Shown here one piece after another: positions 43,737 to 55,425 of a stretch of 64,000 nucleotides of DNA. How positions within the stretch are numbered: the first letter of the stretch is position 1; each line of letters starts with the position of its first letter. The position numbers and the translations under genes were made by a program. This DNA is from Allomyces arbusculus (taxonomy: Eukaryota > Blastocladiomycota > Blastocladiomycetes > Blastocladiales > Blastocladiaceae). The stretch covers positions 43,622-107,621 of the forward strand of contig JADHYV010000062.1 in the NCBI GenBank assembly GCA_027604705.1, read 5' to 3'. The notes beneath the pieces are model-generated. The model was given only the letters and a program-made list of their open reading frames with translations, was not told the DNA's origin and searched no databases.

Positions 43737-45091
43737 ATGACGCGCATCGCTCTTGGCCTCGAGGGCTCGGCCAACAAGATTGGTGTCGGGATCATGCGGC
43801 ACTCGGACGACGGATCCATCCAAGAAGTACTCGCCAATGTGCGGCACACGTACATCACGCCGCCCGGCACGGGCTTTCTGCCCAAGGACACGGCCGTGCA
43901 CCACCGCGAGTGGATTTTGCCGCTGATCCAGCAGGCGCTCAAGGACGCCAAGATCACGCCCAAGGATATCGATGTGATTTGCTACACGAAAGGTGGCTGT
44001 GATATTTGGACCAGACGCGATCACGATTGCGACGGGCGCAAGGACTGACCTCGGAATATCGCTAGGATTCTAGGGCCCGGCATGGGCCCGCCGCTGCAGT
44101 CGGTCGCCGTCGTGGCGCGCACCCTGTCGCTGCAGTGGAAGAAGCCGATTTACGGCGTCAACCACTGCATTGGCCGTGCGTTACATTGTGCTCCACTGGT
44201 ATCCTCGATGTGTCTCTGCAGCTGATGTGCGCTTGCTTGATGCGAGTAGATATCGAAATGGGCCGGCAAATCACGGGTGCGACCAACCCGGTCATTCTCT
44301 ACGTGAGCGGGGGCAATACGCAAGTGATCGCCTACTCGCATCACCGATACCGCATCTTTGGCGAGACGATTGATATCGCTGTTGGCAACTGTCTCGACCG
44401 GTTCGCGCGCATCATCAACCTTCCCAACGAGCCGGCGCCTGGGTACAACATCGAGCAGTACGCTAAGCGGTACGTGCTTGTTATCACCGCAACGGGCGAA
44501 GGCCGTCGACTGATCAATCCGCGCCGCGTTTCCAGAGGAAAGACGCTCATCGACCTCCCCTACTCGGTCAAGGGCATGGACATGTCGTTTTCCGGGATCC
44601 TGTCGTTCCTCGAGCAGCTCGTCGCGCAGAACACGGTCGTCGAGGCATCTGACCTGCCGAACCACGCGACCCCGACCCCGACCGCAGCATCCGCCAAGTC
44701 CACCGGGAAAAAGGGCAAGAAGCGGCCGGCGGCCCCGACGCCGCGCATCTACACCAAGGAAGACCTGTGCTTCTCGCTGCAAGAAACGGTATTTGCCATG
44801 CTTGTCGAGACGACCGAGCGCGCCATGGCGCACGTCGGGTCCGACCAGGTGCTGGTCGTGGGCGGTGTCGGGTGCAACGAGCGGCTCCAGGCAATGATGG
44901 CCGATATGTGCACGCAGCGCAATGCCACGTGCTTTGCGACCGATGAGCGGTTCTGTATTGATAACGGGATTATGATTGCGCAGGCCGGGTTGTGCATGCT
45001 CGCGGGCGCGTCGCCGCCGCTCGAAATGCACCAGACCACGGTCACGCAGCGGTTCCGGACCGACGCCGTGTATGTGAGCTGGCGCGAGTGA
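43737..45091 (+). CDS. KAE1: tRNA N6-threonylcarbamoyltransferase Kae1 (KEOPS subunit)
   Basis: Catalytic subunit for t6A formation at A37 of ANN-decoding tRNAs. 377 aa, four exons: 43737..43992, 44074..44175, 44250..44469, 44536..45091. Signatures: [24 protein letters not shown], the metal-binding NHCIGHIEMGR (HxxxH completed across intron 2), [12 protein letters not shown], and [12 protein letters not shown] near the C-terminus with [13 protein letters not shown]. Between [10 protein letters not shown] and [12 protein letters not shown] there is a low-complexity Thr/Ala/Lys insert ([12 protein letters not shown]) of about 35 residues that most Kae1 proteins lack. Lacks a mitochondrial presequence, so cytosolic/nuclear Kae1 rather than Qri7. 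Confidence 0.95.
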
Positions 45092-45759
45092 AAGTGATGG
45101 GTGGTTGGTGGTGCTGGGACAGAATAAAAAACATGGTTTTGCTAATTGCCTCTTTCGCGTCCATCACGCGGCCGTGAAAGCTCCACGAGCAACGAGGCTT
45201 CGTTGTGGTTTGCTTCATGTCTTGCAAATCGTGTTCGGGACGGTTTTACACCCCTCCCGCACGCACGCGGTCTTGACTTGTTACGCAAAACGCCAATCAT
45301 CCGCACTCACCTCTGGTTGCCGATAGTTGGCCTTGCCCGATGATCAATCTCACGCGTTCAAGTACAATGACGTCCATCAGTTGTCGTGCCCGCTTTCACT
45401 TCCCATCGACAGGCCGAACCGATCAAACTGCCTCAGGTGTCGGTTTGAAACCAAAAGCACAGTGGTGTAGAATTCATTGCGCCCGTGTTGAGGTTGACCC
45501 TTGGCTTTGATGTGATCAGGCTCATTCGCTGATACTGTTCAGGAATTTGACGACGCTCGTGTAAAGGTTTGCCAGTCTTCGACTCCAGAGCCTGCCAGAA
45601 TCTCGAATACTTTCTCTCAGAGGCGGCCAGGGCGGCCAGGTCTTTCACAGCTATAGCGCCCTTTTCTCTCGCCAATCCAATTTCAACCGCGCCATCCTCA
45701 ACTCAGTGCAATGCTGGGCGCCATCGACGACGGAACCGTGGCGTGCACATCAACGCCGG
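45092..45759. other. Intergenic region
   Basis: About 670 bp of AT-richer DNA with no supported feature. Confidence 0.5.
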
Positions 45760-46768
45760 CGGAGAGCGTCGACTCCCCGCGGCCCAAGCCTTCCTCGATT
45801 CTTGCACGACAGTTACAAGCAATACAAGCAGGACACCAACCAGCTCGCCGAATGGCTCATCACGAAGGGGAAATCGGTCGGATTCGACTTGCTCTCGCCG
45901 CCAACAATGCATGTTATTACGACCCGGACTGGGATATCACAGATTGGGCGCTGAAGAAGCATTTCCTGCACCACATCGAACTCATGAAGGTCATGGCCAA
46001 AGAAGCCGTCGCCTATGCACAGCATCTGACCGTCAAGCAGCACTTGCTTGTCAACGTTTTCCTCGAGGCTCGGTCCTACATGGCGATCATGTTCGACGAT
46101 CGTCATTTTGCTCACCAGAGCGTGACGCCGCTGCCACGCTCTTCGTGCCTCATTTTTGTATCCAACAAGCTGTCGAGGACCTGGTGATCGCGGACGCTGT
46201 CTCGCCCATGCGGCTCACGGGCAATGACGCCAATTTTGTGGGCCAGTTGCTGCGGCCCATTATTGACAAGCTTGCGCTGAAACCTGTGGTGGGTACAGCG
46301 TTGAGGCAAGGCGAACACCTCGAGCTGACGGCGCTTCTTTCCTTTGTTGCCGAGGTCGTGAACAGTGAGTACGACTTGCTGCAGTGTGATTTGTTGTGCC
46401 TGAATGGAAGTGTGCTAAAAGTGTTTCTCCAAGTGACCATAACACACATGGAAACGTTGATCAAGGAGTTTGGCATAGGGACTTTGTTGAAATGCTCCAG
46501 TCAGATAACACGCGAAGATTGGTTTCATCATCGAGGGTTGCCATGGACCCTGGTTGCAGTCGTGGTGGGTCATTCGCGGTGGGGCTGTCTTTCCAGGAAT
46601 GGTGTCCCCGAACTGGCAGCTTTGGCATCGAGGCATTGGCCAAAGTCCGCAAGCATTTGTGCGTTTGAAGCACCTGCGTCCTGGTTTATGTTGTCCCTGT
46701 TAATTTGCTTATTTGAGATGTTGTTGGGGAATGTTTGTGCGATTGTCCTACGTAGTTGTCGCATTTGA
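45760..46768 (+). pseudogene. Frameshifted remnant of a DUF6604-like gene
   Basis: Protein-like sequence runs through three frames. Frame 1 near 45800-45900 encodes RFLHDSYKQYKQDTNQLAEWL, which resembles the start of the fungal DUF6604 domain (xYRQYKxDTxxxxxWL). Frame 3 continues with DWDITDWALKKHFLHHIELM to about 46125. Frame 2 continues from ~46140 (LFVPHFCIQQAVEDLVIADA, LLSFVAEVVNSEYDLLQCDLL). No introns fit the frame changes, so at least two frameshifts are present. Codon use is less GC3-biased than in intact neighbours. The DUF6604 match rests on one motif and is tentative. Confidence 0.45.
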
Positions 46769-47751
46769 TTGAACGGTCAGGTGCGACCCACGAATTCCTC
46801 ATCTCACAAATAGCGCTGTTCCTGTGCTCTCTCGTTGTTTGAAGCCAGCATGAACGCACAGCGCAGCGCCGGGGCGCTTGGCAACAGTCACTTTGATCAG
46901 TTGCAAACGCTGGTGAGTCTGTTTGCTCGTGAGTTAGCTGCATGTTGGGTGCATGTCCGTCTCAGCCTTGATCTTGGTGATGCATGCTTGAAGTGCATTG
47001 CACGTCCACTTTTTCATTCTCTCATCAGGCTGGCAAGGTCGGTGAAATGGCCAACACTGAGATCCAATCACCAAGGAAGCCCGATTTACTTTGGTCCTCT
47101 TGTGTGCAGTGCAAGAGCATGACTTTTTGACCCCTGTTCACTCGTAATGATGAGGGCCGGAAAACATATCAAGTGTTGCAAATTCACAACTTAATCTCCA
47201 ATGCGTCCCCGCAAAATCATGATGCTGAAAACGCCCGTGAAGATACCGACCAGCAGCAGGATGCGCTTAAATCTGACAATGAGAACGTTGATTGTCCTCT
47301 TCACAGTATGCATGCACGACCTCAACACAAAAAGGAACTTGTGGACATATCGTGTCAAATCTGCCACTGCTGGCACCTCAACCACCTCATAAACGCTGAG
47401 GCTCGACGAGCTCGATAGGTTATGTGCCGCCCACGAGTATTTCTTTCATCTTGTGACAATTCGAGTTTACGTGCGTAATACGTGGGTCGATTACCACACT
47501 CTTTCTGGACACATTCTCGACCAAACTTCTCCGCTACACAGATACGCGCCAGTGGAAGTTACCTCTCATTTTGCGACACAAATCTTCCTTGATATTCACC
47601 ATGACCTGCGTGGTCATGTCGTGCGCGGTGAGCAATCGCTGTGAGTCGTGCGTGAAGGCCTTGATTCTGCTCTTGATGATGCCGAGAGCACCAACGTTCA
47701 CCATTATCGATCCCTTCCTTGGGACATCCCATCTATTAAATACCTGCGCGC
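46769..47751. other. AT-richer DNA between two gene remnants
   Basis: About 1 kb with no recognisable coding. It may separate two halves of one decayed gene. Confidence 0.4.
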
Positions 47752-48860
47752 GTGCTTGTCGAATCGGTTCAAACGGTGGATAAGGATGCACCCGACGTAT
47801 ACCGCATGTTCCGGTTGAACCCATGGCTTTGCAGTCACGTCGAGTTTGCAATGCGCCAGTTGGCTATGGACGCGACGTTTCGGACGGGACGCCGTGGCGT
47901 GCGCTCGCTTTGGCTGGCCAGTTGTACGAATCATGTCGCCAGTACGGCGGCGCCAATGGGATTGATTTTGCGTGGGCCGACACGGACCAGTTGATGTCGC
48001 TGTATGGCGCGGACCAGTTTTTTATGGGCGTGTCCCTGACTCGGCCGACGAATATTTCAAGGCGCATCAACGGATGCTTGGTGTCACACTCATGGAGTCT
48101 CTTCCTTTTGTGTCTGACAACAACACTCGGCCACCGCAGTCGGCTCGGATGTCACCCATCAAATGTCGGCGCAATGCGCTCATTCACTGGCTCAAGACGG
48201 GGTCCTACACGTCGGTCTTGTTCCGCGACCGGCGCAATCAGGACCGAACAACGGCCAAAGTAGAGGAATTGTCGACGAACGTCATTGCGACCGTGAACCG
48301 GGCCGCTTGGGACATTGCCACTGCCGGTACGATTGCCTCGGTGCAACTGGACGGTACACTCGCGAACTTCTCTGGCCGTCCGCTTGTTAAACAAGTTTAG
48401 GAGCTCCGCCGCTGCGCGCGCCACGAATGTTTTAATGGCACTCCAGTCCTGCCCATTCGACTCCTGGCTTTTGTCCACTGAAGAACACGACCTGCTCCGT
48501 TTTGATGTGCTCGGACTCCATGTGCGGTGCGTCGCTCTGATCCAGACGCTGACTGTTCACCACAAGGACATGCTGTTCGCAAATAACGAAGCGACAAGGT
48601 GCCGGGCGAAGCGAAAGAAGACTAGCGACTCAGATGGGGACGACGATGACGCGATTGACATGGTTGCCTCGCTTCTGCTCCGAGATTGGTGGCTCGCGAA
48701 TCAGCTTGGGATTTCCCGGCCTGCTCTGCATGACGTGGCAGAGTGGTTGGCAACATGGGTAGCCGAGCAGGGCGCCAAGTCCATTGCGGCTCTTGACGAG
48801 CTGCGTAGGGTTGATCTGGAGGGCGCCAAGATGACGGTGCATATCGCGCAGCGAGATTGA
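47752..48860 (+). pseudogene. Second multiply frameshifted gene remnant
   Basis: Protein-like segments occupy successive frames with no intron signals between: LCSHVEFAMRQLAMDA (47830s), WRALALAGQLYESCRQYGG to DQFFMGV (47890-48030), then DSADEYFKAHQRMLGVTLME through VKVEELSTNV-like sequence to a stop at 48400, then ALQSCPFDSWLLSTEEHDLL to VHIAQRD ending 48860. The last part includes an acidic stretch (DSDGDDDDA). At least three frame changes. No family recognised; its position and style suggest it may be the 3' portion of the gene at 45.8-46.8 kb. Confidence 0.4.
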
Positions 48861-50037
48861 GTCTGATGCCACCATGGTTGTTGCGGTTTTCAACGTGTTG
48901 AAATGTGTCAATTGTCATGTACTGTGCTCTGGGCTTTTTGCCAATTTTGTCTTCCAATCTATCGGACCGCTATGTTGAGCCTTGTGCCGTTTTCCCGCCT
49001 GTTTTGGCGAGATCGATGCACCCCCATGGACGCATGCTTACTCAGAGTGATCCGCTGCACACTCAACGCACCCCCGAATCCCGTCCCGCGACGGATCCGG
49101 GCAACTGCAGCTGGTACGCATCGGGTGGGGCCTGCATGATATACTGTTCGGATTTCAGGTCGCTTTGCGGCAGGCCGCGTTCCTGTGAGGAGGTACCGAG
49201 GGGAAGGTTGCCCATGTCGCCAGCAAGTCTGCTGTCGCTGTCAGCGCGAGAATGAAACGTCACAGCCGGCTTCAACGCTGTGCCGGGGCGAAAGCTGATT
49301 GTCTGGTTTACAAACGTGAGCTTGCTTTCGCCGCTACATAACTGGCAACTGGTAAGCAAATGCTGTGCATGTCATCGTCGATCTCCGCACCCTCTCCGCC
49401 GCTTGTTTCCGTCACGAAAGCCATCGTCGTGGGGTGGGGCTTCTCCTGCTGTGAACACGGTTGAGATGCGCGCCCGAATGCAAAATATTAACTTGGCAAT
49501 ATATTGAGAAGAGCAGAAGCGCTGCACGAGCCGCCCCTATTGTCTGACGGGGCTATGGCCGTCAGCCACTCGTTTTCCTAACTCACGCTCTCCTAATGAT
49601 AAAATAGGGTCCGGGCGCTATAAATGCAGCTGGTCGGCGTTTGGTCGAGGCATTCATTTCTGTTGCCTGCTGTTTCGAGGCGACAAAATAGATCTTTCAT
49701 CTGCAGCGACGGCAACAAACACGACATTCGTGAGCGCCACGCTGACCAGTGCTTCCCAGATCCCAGAAAACAGATTAGAGAAAACGGTTGTATTGCGTGA
49801 TGCTTTCGGTGAGGGACAAGGAGGAATAGAAACTAGAATAGTGCAGAAGAAATGCTGCTCGCAAAGAGCAGCCTAGAAACAAACATCAACTCGCGCGCAA
49901 ACCAGCACATCCGTAGAACGCACACCTCCGACCAGCCAACCAACCAACCAATTATCCATCCAACCAACCTTCTTTCGCCCACCCCTCGCATGCGATCACC
50001 TTGTGCGTCGATGCGCCGCGATTGCCTCGACCGAGAA
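48861..50037. other. AT-richer intergenic region
   Basis: 1.2 kb. A TATAAA occurs at 49619..49624 but no supported gene follows it on that strand. No other feature. Confidence 0.5.
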
Positions 50038-51131
50038 CTAGGCGACCGGCAAGACGAGCAGTGCCACAAAGAAGAGCGCGAGCGCCGCGGCCTTGCTCGA
50101 CACGGCCGTCGACGCCGTCTTGGGCGCGGCCGACTTGCCCGCCGGATCGAGCGGCTCATTCGAGTGCGTGGTGGGCTCCGGCCCGTGCGGCCCCGACGAT
50201 GAAGGGGTCGACGCCGCTGGCAGCGGCGCGGCCAGGCACGGCGCCGATTGACCCGAGTTGTTGTTAGCGTCGAGCGGCGTCGACGTGTCGAGATTCTGCT
50301 GGCGCCGGCACTGCAGCGACGCCTGGTCGGACGACGGCGACAGGCACCCGAGCACCGTCAGCGCCGACGCGCCGGGCGCCGGCGGGGGCACTTGGAATGG
50401 CCCAGTCATACACGTCGAGTTGAGATTCGGGACTAGAAATGCGCGGGTAGAGAAAGTGGGTCAGAATTAGTGCATGGACATGCAAGACGCGAGCACATGC
50501 GCGTAGAGCAAGAAACAAACGTACTGTGGCACGACGGCGCCTGCACGGGCGCGTTGAGCTCGTCGGCGCTGCACGCCCACCCGCCCGTCAGCTGGAGGCA
50601 CCCGAGCACGCTGAGCGCCGACCCGCCTGTGGTCGTCGTCGGCGGCGAGAACATGCTGCAGACTGGCGAGCTCGAATCGGCAAACTGGACATTGGGCACG
50701 ACGGCCGCGCCCGCACCGGGAGCACCACCACCGGCAGCAGCGCCGGCACCTTGGCCACCGGCAGGACCATTTTGACCGCCGGCAGGACCGCCAGGAGGAC
50801 CGCCGAGAGGGCCATTTTGACCGCCTGGAGCACCGCCTTGACCACCAGGACCGGCACCTTGACCACCAGGACCGGCACCTTGACCACCGGGACCGCCAAA
50901 CGCGCCGCCCTGCGCACCGCCGACAATACCACCGGGAGCACCGCCGGCACCGGGCGGACCAGGAGGGCGAGCCGCAGCGCCGGGACCGCCAAATGCGCCG
51001 GGACCGGGACCTTGACCAATCGGACCTTGACCGCCGAGACCGCCAGGACCGCCAGGACCGCCGGGAATGGGACCAGCACCGCCACCGACTGCGGGGACGC
51101 CCGCGCCAGCACCACCGGGAACAGCGGCCAT
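50038..51131 (-). CDS. Gly-rich protein with duplicated Cys motif and GPI-like C-terminus
   Basis: 333 aa, two exons (minus): 51131..50525 and 50432..50038, intron 92 nt. Residues ~1-150 are G, P, Q, A repeats, including GGQGAGP heptads (21-nt unit). Two related Cys segments follow: VCSMFSPPTTTTGGSALSVL-GCL and TCMTGPFQVPPPAPGASALTVL-GCL, split by the intron. A Ser/Thr/Pro stalk leads to a terminal hydrophobic helix (AAALALFFVALLVLPVA) after small residues, as in GPI-anchored proteins. However MAAVPGG is not a signal peptide; an upstream in-frame hydrophobic stretch (LVLVPLLSPSI) could belong to one. Cell-wall or surface location is inferred. Confidence 0.72.
50838..50898 (-). repeat. 21-nt tandem repeat in Gly-rich gene
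   Basis: Nearly identical 21-bp units (two full plus a partial) encode GGQGAGP heptads. Confidence 0.8.
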
Positions 51132-53732
51132 AATGCTTGGAGAGAGAAGTGGTACGAGGACGAGTCGCGCGCGCGCGCGTGGGCGTGCGTGGATGAGCTG
51201 GAGTTGCCGCGGTCGGGGACGACAACGAGGAAGTTGCACGTCGTGTCGTGTCACGCGTAGACGAGATCAGCGCGGCCTTGAGTTGAGGTCGCCGGGCCGG
51301 GCGTCGTCGAGCGAGAGCGTGAGCGTGAGCGTGAGCGTCGTCGAAGCGCGTTGCAGAGCCGCGTTGTCGACGAGAGTGTTGCGCGTCGCCGAGGTGCGCT
51401 GCAGAGCGAGGGCTGGCCGCGGGTCGCGCAGGCTCTTGTACTCAGGCGCCGCGTCGCTCCGCGCACGCGCGTGGCGAGGCCTGCCGCATGCGGAGTCGGC
51501 GATGCGCGCGACCGATCCGGCCGCAAGCGACCAAGTGGGAAGGAGTGAGCGCGCTGGGCCAAAATGGACGTGGGCAAAGCGCGCGCAAGGGGCAGGAGCC
51601 AGCAGGCGGGCCAAGGTGCGCGGGCACTTGCGTCCCGACGCGGTCCGCTCGCGCCAAGCCCAAGCGCGTCGTCGTCTCGGGCCACGGCGCGGGAACGCAC
51701 ATGGCTCCCGCCGTCGCGCGTGCAATCCGTCTGGGATGATCGGTGCTGCAGCAAAAGCATGCGCGGCCCGAGTGCGGCCCGCTTGCGCGCGCCAGCTCCA
51801 AGTCGCGCGAGCGAGCCGATGGCGTGAACACGGCAAAAATGGATCTTTGCCTTCTTGCCACTGTCTGCACCACGGCCTACCTGCCCGCCCGCTGGATAAC
51901 AGCGGCAGGCACCACGCCGACAAGACGGTCGCGCTCGTTGGGGGCGCCCGGTTTTTCATCACACCGCGTGAAATGGGTCCCGAATATGGCCGTTCATGCT
52001 GTCGCCGGGCTCGGTTCGCGCTTAAGAACTCTTGGGTGCAATCCGCTAGCCGCGATATCGCCTTGCACACAGTTACCACCAGCACTGCGGTGCTTGGAGA
52101 TGTTATTCGCATCACCACGAGCCAGCACGCGAATGATGATCACATATTATGGATTCAGACTCGAAGATGACATTGCGATGAGTTGGCCCCACAAACTGGC
52201 GTTTTATGACGGGTTGAAGCATCAGCATCAGCCGCAGCGAATGCTGCTGCAGTTTGGCGTCACAGCGCGTTGGTCGAGTCGCCTTCGACCGGTGTTGGAC
52301 CGGCGTCGGAGTCGTGGCGGCCAGCCAGACAAGGGAGCGTGGGTGAAAGGGGCCAGCGACAAATGGAGAAGTGCGTACGTGTGCGACGTTTGATCGCGTC
52401 GGCCTGTCGGTCAAAATGATCACGGCGAGCTTTGCCAGCTGACAATCTCGTGGTCACACGCGAGCACACTGCACTGAAATAAGTCCTCCGGCAAATGTGG
52501 TAGCTGACAACGTGCGATACATCTTTGCCGATCCTCGCTCATACTCGCCGCATGCAAATCAGGCCAGTTCTGGCACGCATGGCAAAGGTGTGCGTTGTGA
52601 GCGCCTTCTGCTTTGGGTGCAACGCGAGGACAACAGTTGGTCGTTTCCAGCTGCAAAGAATGCAAAGACGCCGAATTACTCTGGGCCTGTGATATTGGAT
52701 GGAAGTGGGCCATGGCCACGGGAAACAAATTGTGGACCAGCATTGAGCGAGAATGGCGGGCCCGGCGTTTCGAGTTCTCCTTTCCTCAACACCGGTATTG
52801 TGAGACCTGACATGTTCCTCGGCAATTCTCGCCCAAATGCCCGAGCGCCCCAGAAGCGATCATAGCCCACCGACTTCCCGACATGCCCGCCTCAATCTTA
52901 CTGCTCCTCCGCAATGCTCATCTCCGTCCAGCCTGACCGACCACCATCGGCATGACTCCCATGTCCCTTTTTCCATCCATTCCTCATTGCCTGTCACGGC
53001 GCGGCGGGGCCGCGATCTCCATGTTCTCCACCCTCGAATGCACGTCCAAAACCACATCATCGTCCTGCGGGATGTCATTCTCTGAGCGCCGGTTGCGATT
53101 CGCATGGGCATTCTCGTACGGGAGAGCGCGGCAGCACAGAGGCGACCCCTTGCTTGCAAGATGCACCTTGCGTTGCTGATCATCTTGGTTGTCTCCTCTT
53201 GCAATGCGCGCGGATGACAACACGTTTTGACGGACGGTGAGGACGATGGGCAAGACCGTGGGTGGTGTTCACGTTTATCTTGGAGCACGCAGCAACAGGG
53301 TTGGAAGCATGAGCGAAACATCGAAGCTCGGCTCGGCTCTGTTGGTTGTTGTTCTCCAACGTCAAGTTTTCAACGTTTCTGGTGGCTGGAGTGGGGTTGC
53401 GACTCGTTGTGTTTGTGGCACGGCCGCAACCCCGCATCTTCCTCTTTAGTCTTCCTCCACATTTTTCCCTAAATTCGTCCTGGTGACCAAGCACCGCTTG
53501 TCCCTGCTCTCGAACAAACCTCTTGCCCAGCACTATCGCGTCCACTGCTCGCGGGCCGATTACGGGCACAAATGTCCGCTCCTAACGTCGGCATGCCGGC
53601 CCGTCGCTGCCGACGATGCCGGCCTCAGCGGCCTCAGCGAGGCGCGCTAATATTTAGACCGGCCCACCGGCCACATTTCTCGTTTCTCTCCACCGTCGTC
53701 GCTTCGAACGCGCTCTCGCCAGCTTTATAACT
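51132..53732. other. Long region without a supported gene
   Basis: 2.6 kb. The first ~700 bp are very GC-rich and include GAGCGT short tandem repeats near 51320; long frames there lack protein-like features. Beyond 51.9 kb the DNA is AT-richer. Near 52600-52810 one frame encodes a Cys-containing segment (SCKECKDAELL ... HRYCE) that could be a decayed zinc-finger piece. Nothing else can be supported. Confidence 0.45.
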
Positions 53733-55141
53733 ATGACCTCAACCATGTCGCCGTTCTCAGCTCGTCGCCGCATTCTTGCCATTGCCAACCATCTGCGTGC
53801 ACCGTCCTCCGGTTCCTTGTTTGCCCTCGACGATGCGCAACACAATGAGCAACCAACGACTGCGTCGTCGCCGTCGTCGCCCGCACCGATGCGCGTTTGC
53901 GTGACGGGTGCCGCTGGTACGTTTTGGGGCTTCTGGCCGGGTCGAATTCAGTGACTGACTGCGAATTCGGTGTCGGACTGCCCGCTTCCTTTCCGCTAGG
54001 TCAAATCGCCTACACGCTCCTGTTCAGCATTGCGAGCGGTCACGTCTTTGGCCCGAACCAGCCCGTTGCGCTGCAGCTGCTCGACATCCCACAGGGCGCC
54101 GAGGCCATGAACGGCGTGGCCATGGAACTGCAAGACTGCGCGCTGCCGCTCTTGTCCGGTGCGTTCCCATCTCCATGCGGCCAAATTGGACAAGATTCTC
54201 GGCGAAAACTGACCTCGATGGTGCTCTTTCCGCCAACAGAGGTCACCATGACGACCAACCCGCTCGTCGCCTTCAAGGATGTCGACTACGCCATCCTACT
54301 TGGCGCGATGCCGCGGCGCGAAGGCATGCAGCGCAAGGACCTGTTGCGCGCCAATGTCGGGATCTTCAAGGAACAGGGCGAGGCGCTCGACCGCGTGGCC
54401 AAGAAGTCCGTCAAGGTCGTGGTCGTCGGCAACCCAGCCAACACCAACGCGCTTATTTGCGCTCACTACGCGCCGTCGATTCCCGCACGCCAATTCACTG
54501 CATTGACCCGGCTCGACGAGAACCGCGCCAAGGCGCAACTCGCCTCCCGCGCGGGTGTCGCCGTCGAGAATGTCAAGAACGTGTGCATTTGGGGGAACCA
54601 CTCGAACACGCAGTTCCCGGACGTCGCGCATGGGTACATTGTCACGGGCGACCGCGAAGTGCCGGTGCCCGACTATATTGGCGATAAGGGTTACCTCGAG
54701 GGTGAGTATATCAAGACGGTCGCAATGCGCGGCGCCGCGATCATTGCCGCGCGGAAACTGTCGTCGGCCATGTCGGCGGCCAAGGCAGTTGCCGACCACG
54801 TACGCGACTGGCACCATGGCACGCCCAAAGGCGAGTTTGTCTCGATGGGCGTGATTTCCGACGGAAACATGAATGGCGTGCCCGCCGGACTGGTCTACTC
54901 GTTCCCCGTCGCGATCGACAAGAATGGCGAGTACCGGATCGTGTCGGGACTCGACGTGTCGACGTTTGCCCGTGCAAAACTCGAGGCGACGACGGCCGAG
55001 TTGCTGGAGGAGAAGCACGAGGCGTTTGACCATATTGCGCACCAGGTCGCGGCGGTGCCGGCGGCCACGGCGGCGAAGACGGCGATGCAGAGCGCGCATT
55101 CCACAGCACCTGTGCAGGGCAGCTCGGTCTCGACCAACTGA
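53733..55141 (+). CDS. MDH1: Malate dehydrogenase, cytosolic-type family
   Basis: Interconverts malate and oxaloacetate with NAD(H). Three exons: 53733..53916, 54000..54158, 54240..55141; 414 aa from 53733 or 362 aa from the ATG at 53889 (MRVCVTGAA). Rossmann motif VTGAAGQIAY is completed by splicing. [26 protein letters not shown] and the catalytic His in [13 protein letters not shown] are intact. The class is the animal/plant cytosolic and chloroplast one, not the usual fungal mitochondrial type. The longer start adds 52 residues beginning [15 protein letters not shown], Arg/Ser-rich and presequence-like, but TTATAA lies only 8 bp before it, so it may not always be in the transcript. A ~25-aa Ala/Ser tail extends the C-terminus. 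Confidence 0.94.
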
Positions 55142-55425
55142 ACGCGACCGTGGACACCGAACGGGGATCGCTTGCCCCGCATGTTCATTTTTACCCTTGG
55201 ATTGGCAGGCGTGCTTTGCTTCGCTTTGATTCTCTCGATTCCGCGTCCATTTTGTACATAGGCTGCTTGCGCTGGATATGAAGCGAACGAGGTGTTGTTT
55301 TGCCGACGATGTCCCGAAGTGCCTGACCAACATCCAACCAACGATCGTTGATTTACCAAATGGGCTCTATTTACAAACACCAGGCCGCACCCGACAGTGC
55401 CAGTCGCACGCACGCACTCCACTGC

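Noticed and set aside
49619-49624. TATAAA motif in the 49.6 kb region
   Set aside because: No gene on the plus strand follows within a reasonable distance.
51067-52170. 367-codon plus-strand ORF
   Set aside because: Arg/Ala/Ser-rich, begins inside the Gly-rich gene antisense and has no recognisable feature.
52497-52865. 122-codon plus-strand ORF with nearby Cys-containing frame
   Set aside because: Cys spacing vaguely zinc-finger-like but in a different frame and without support for a gene.
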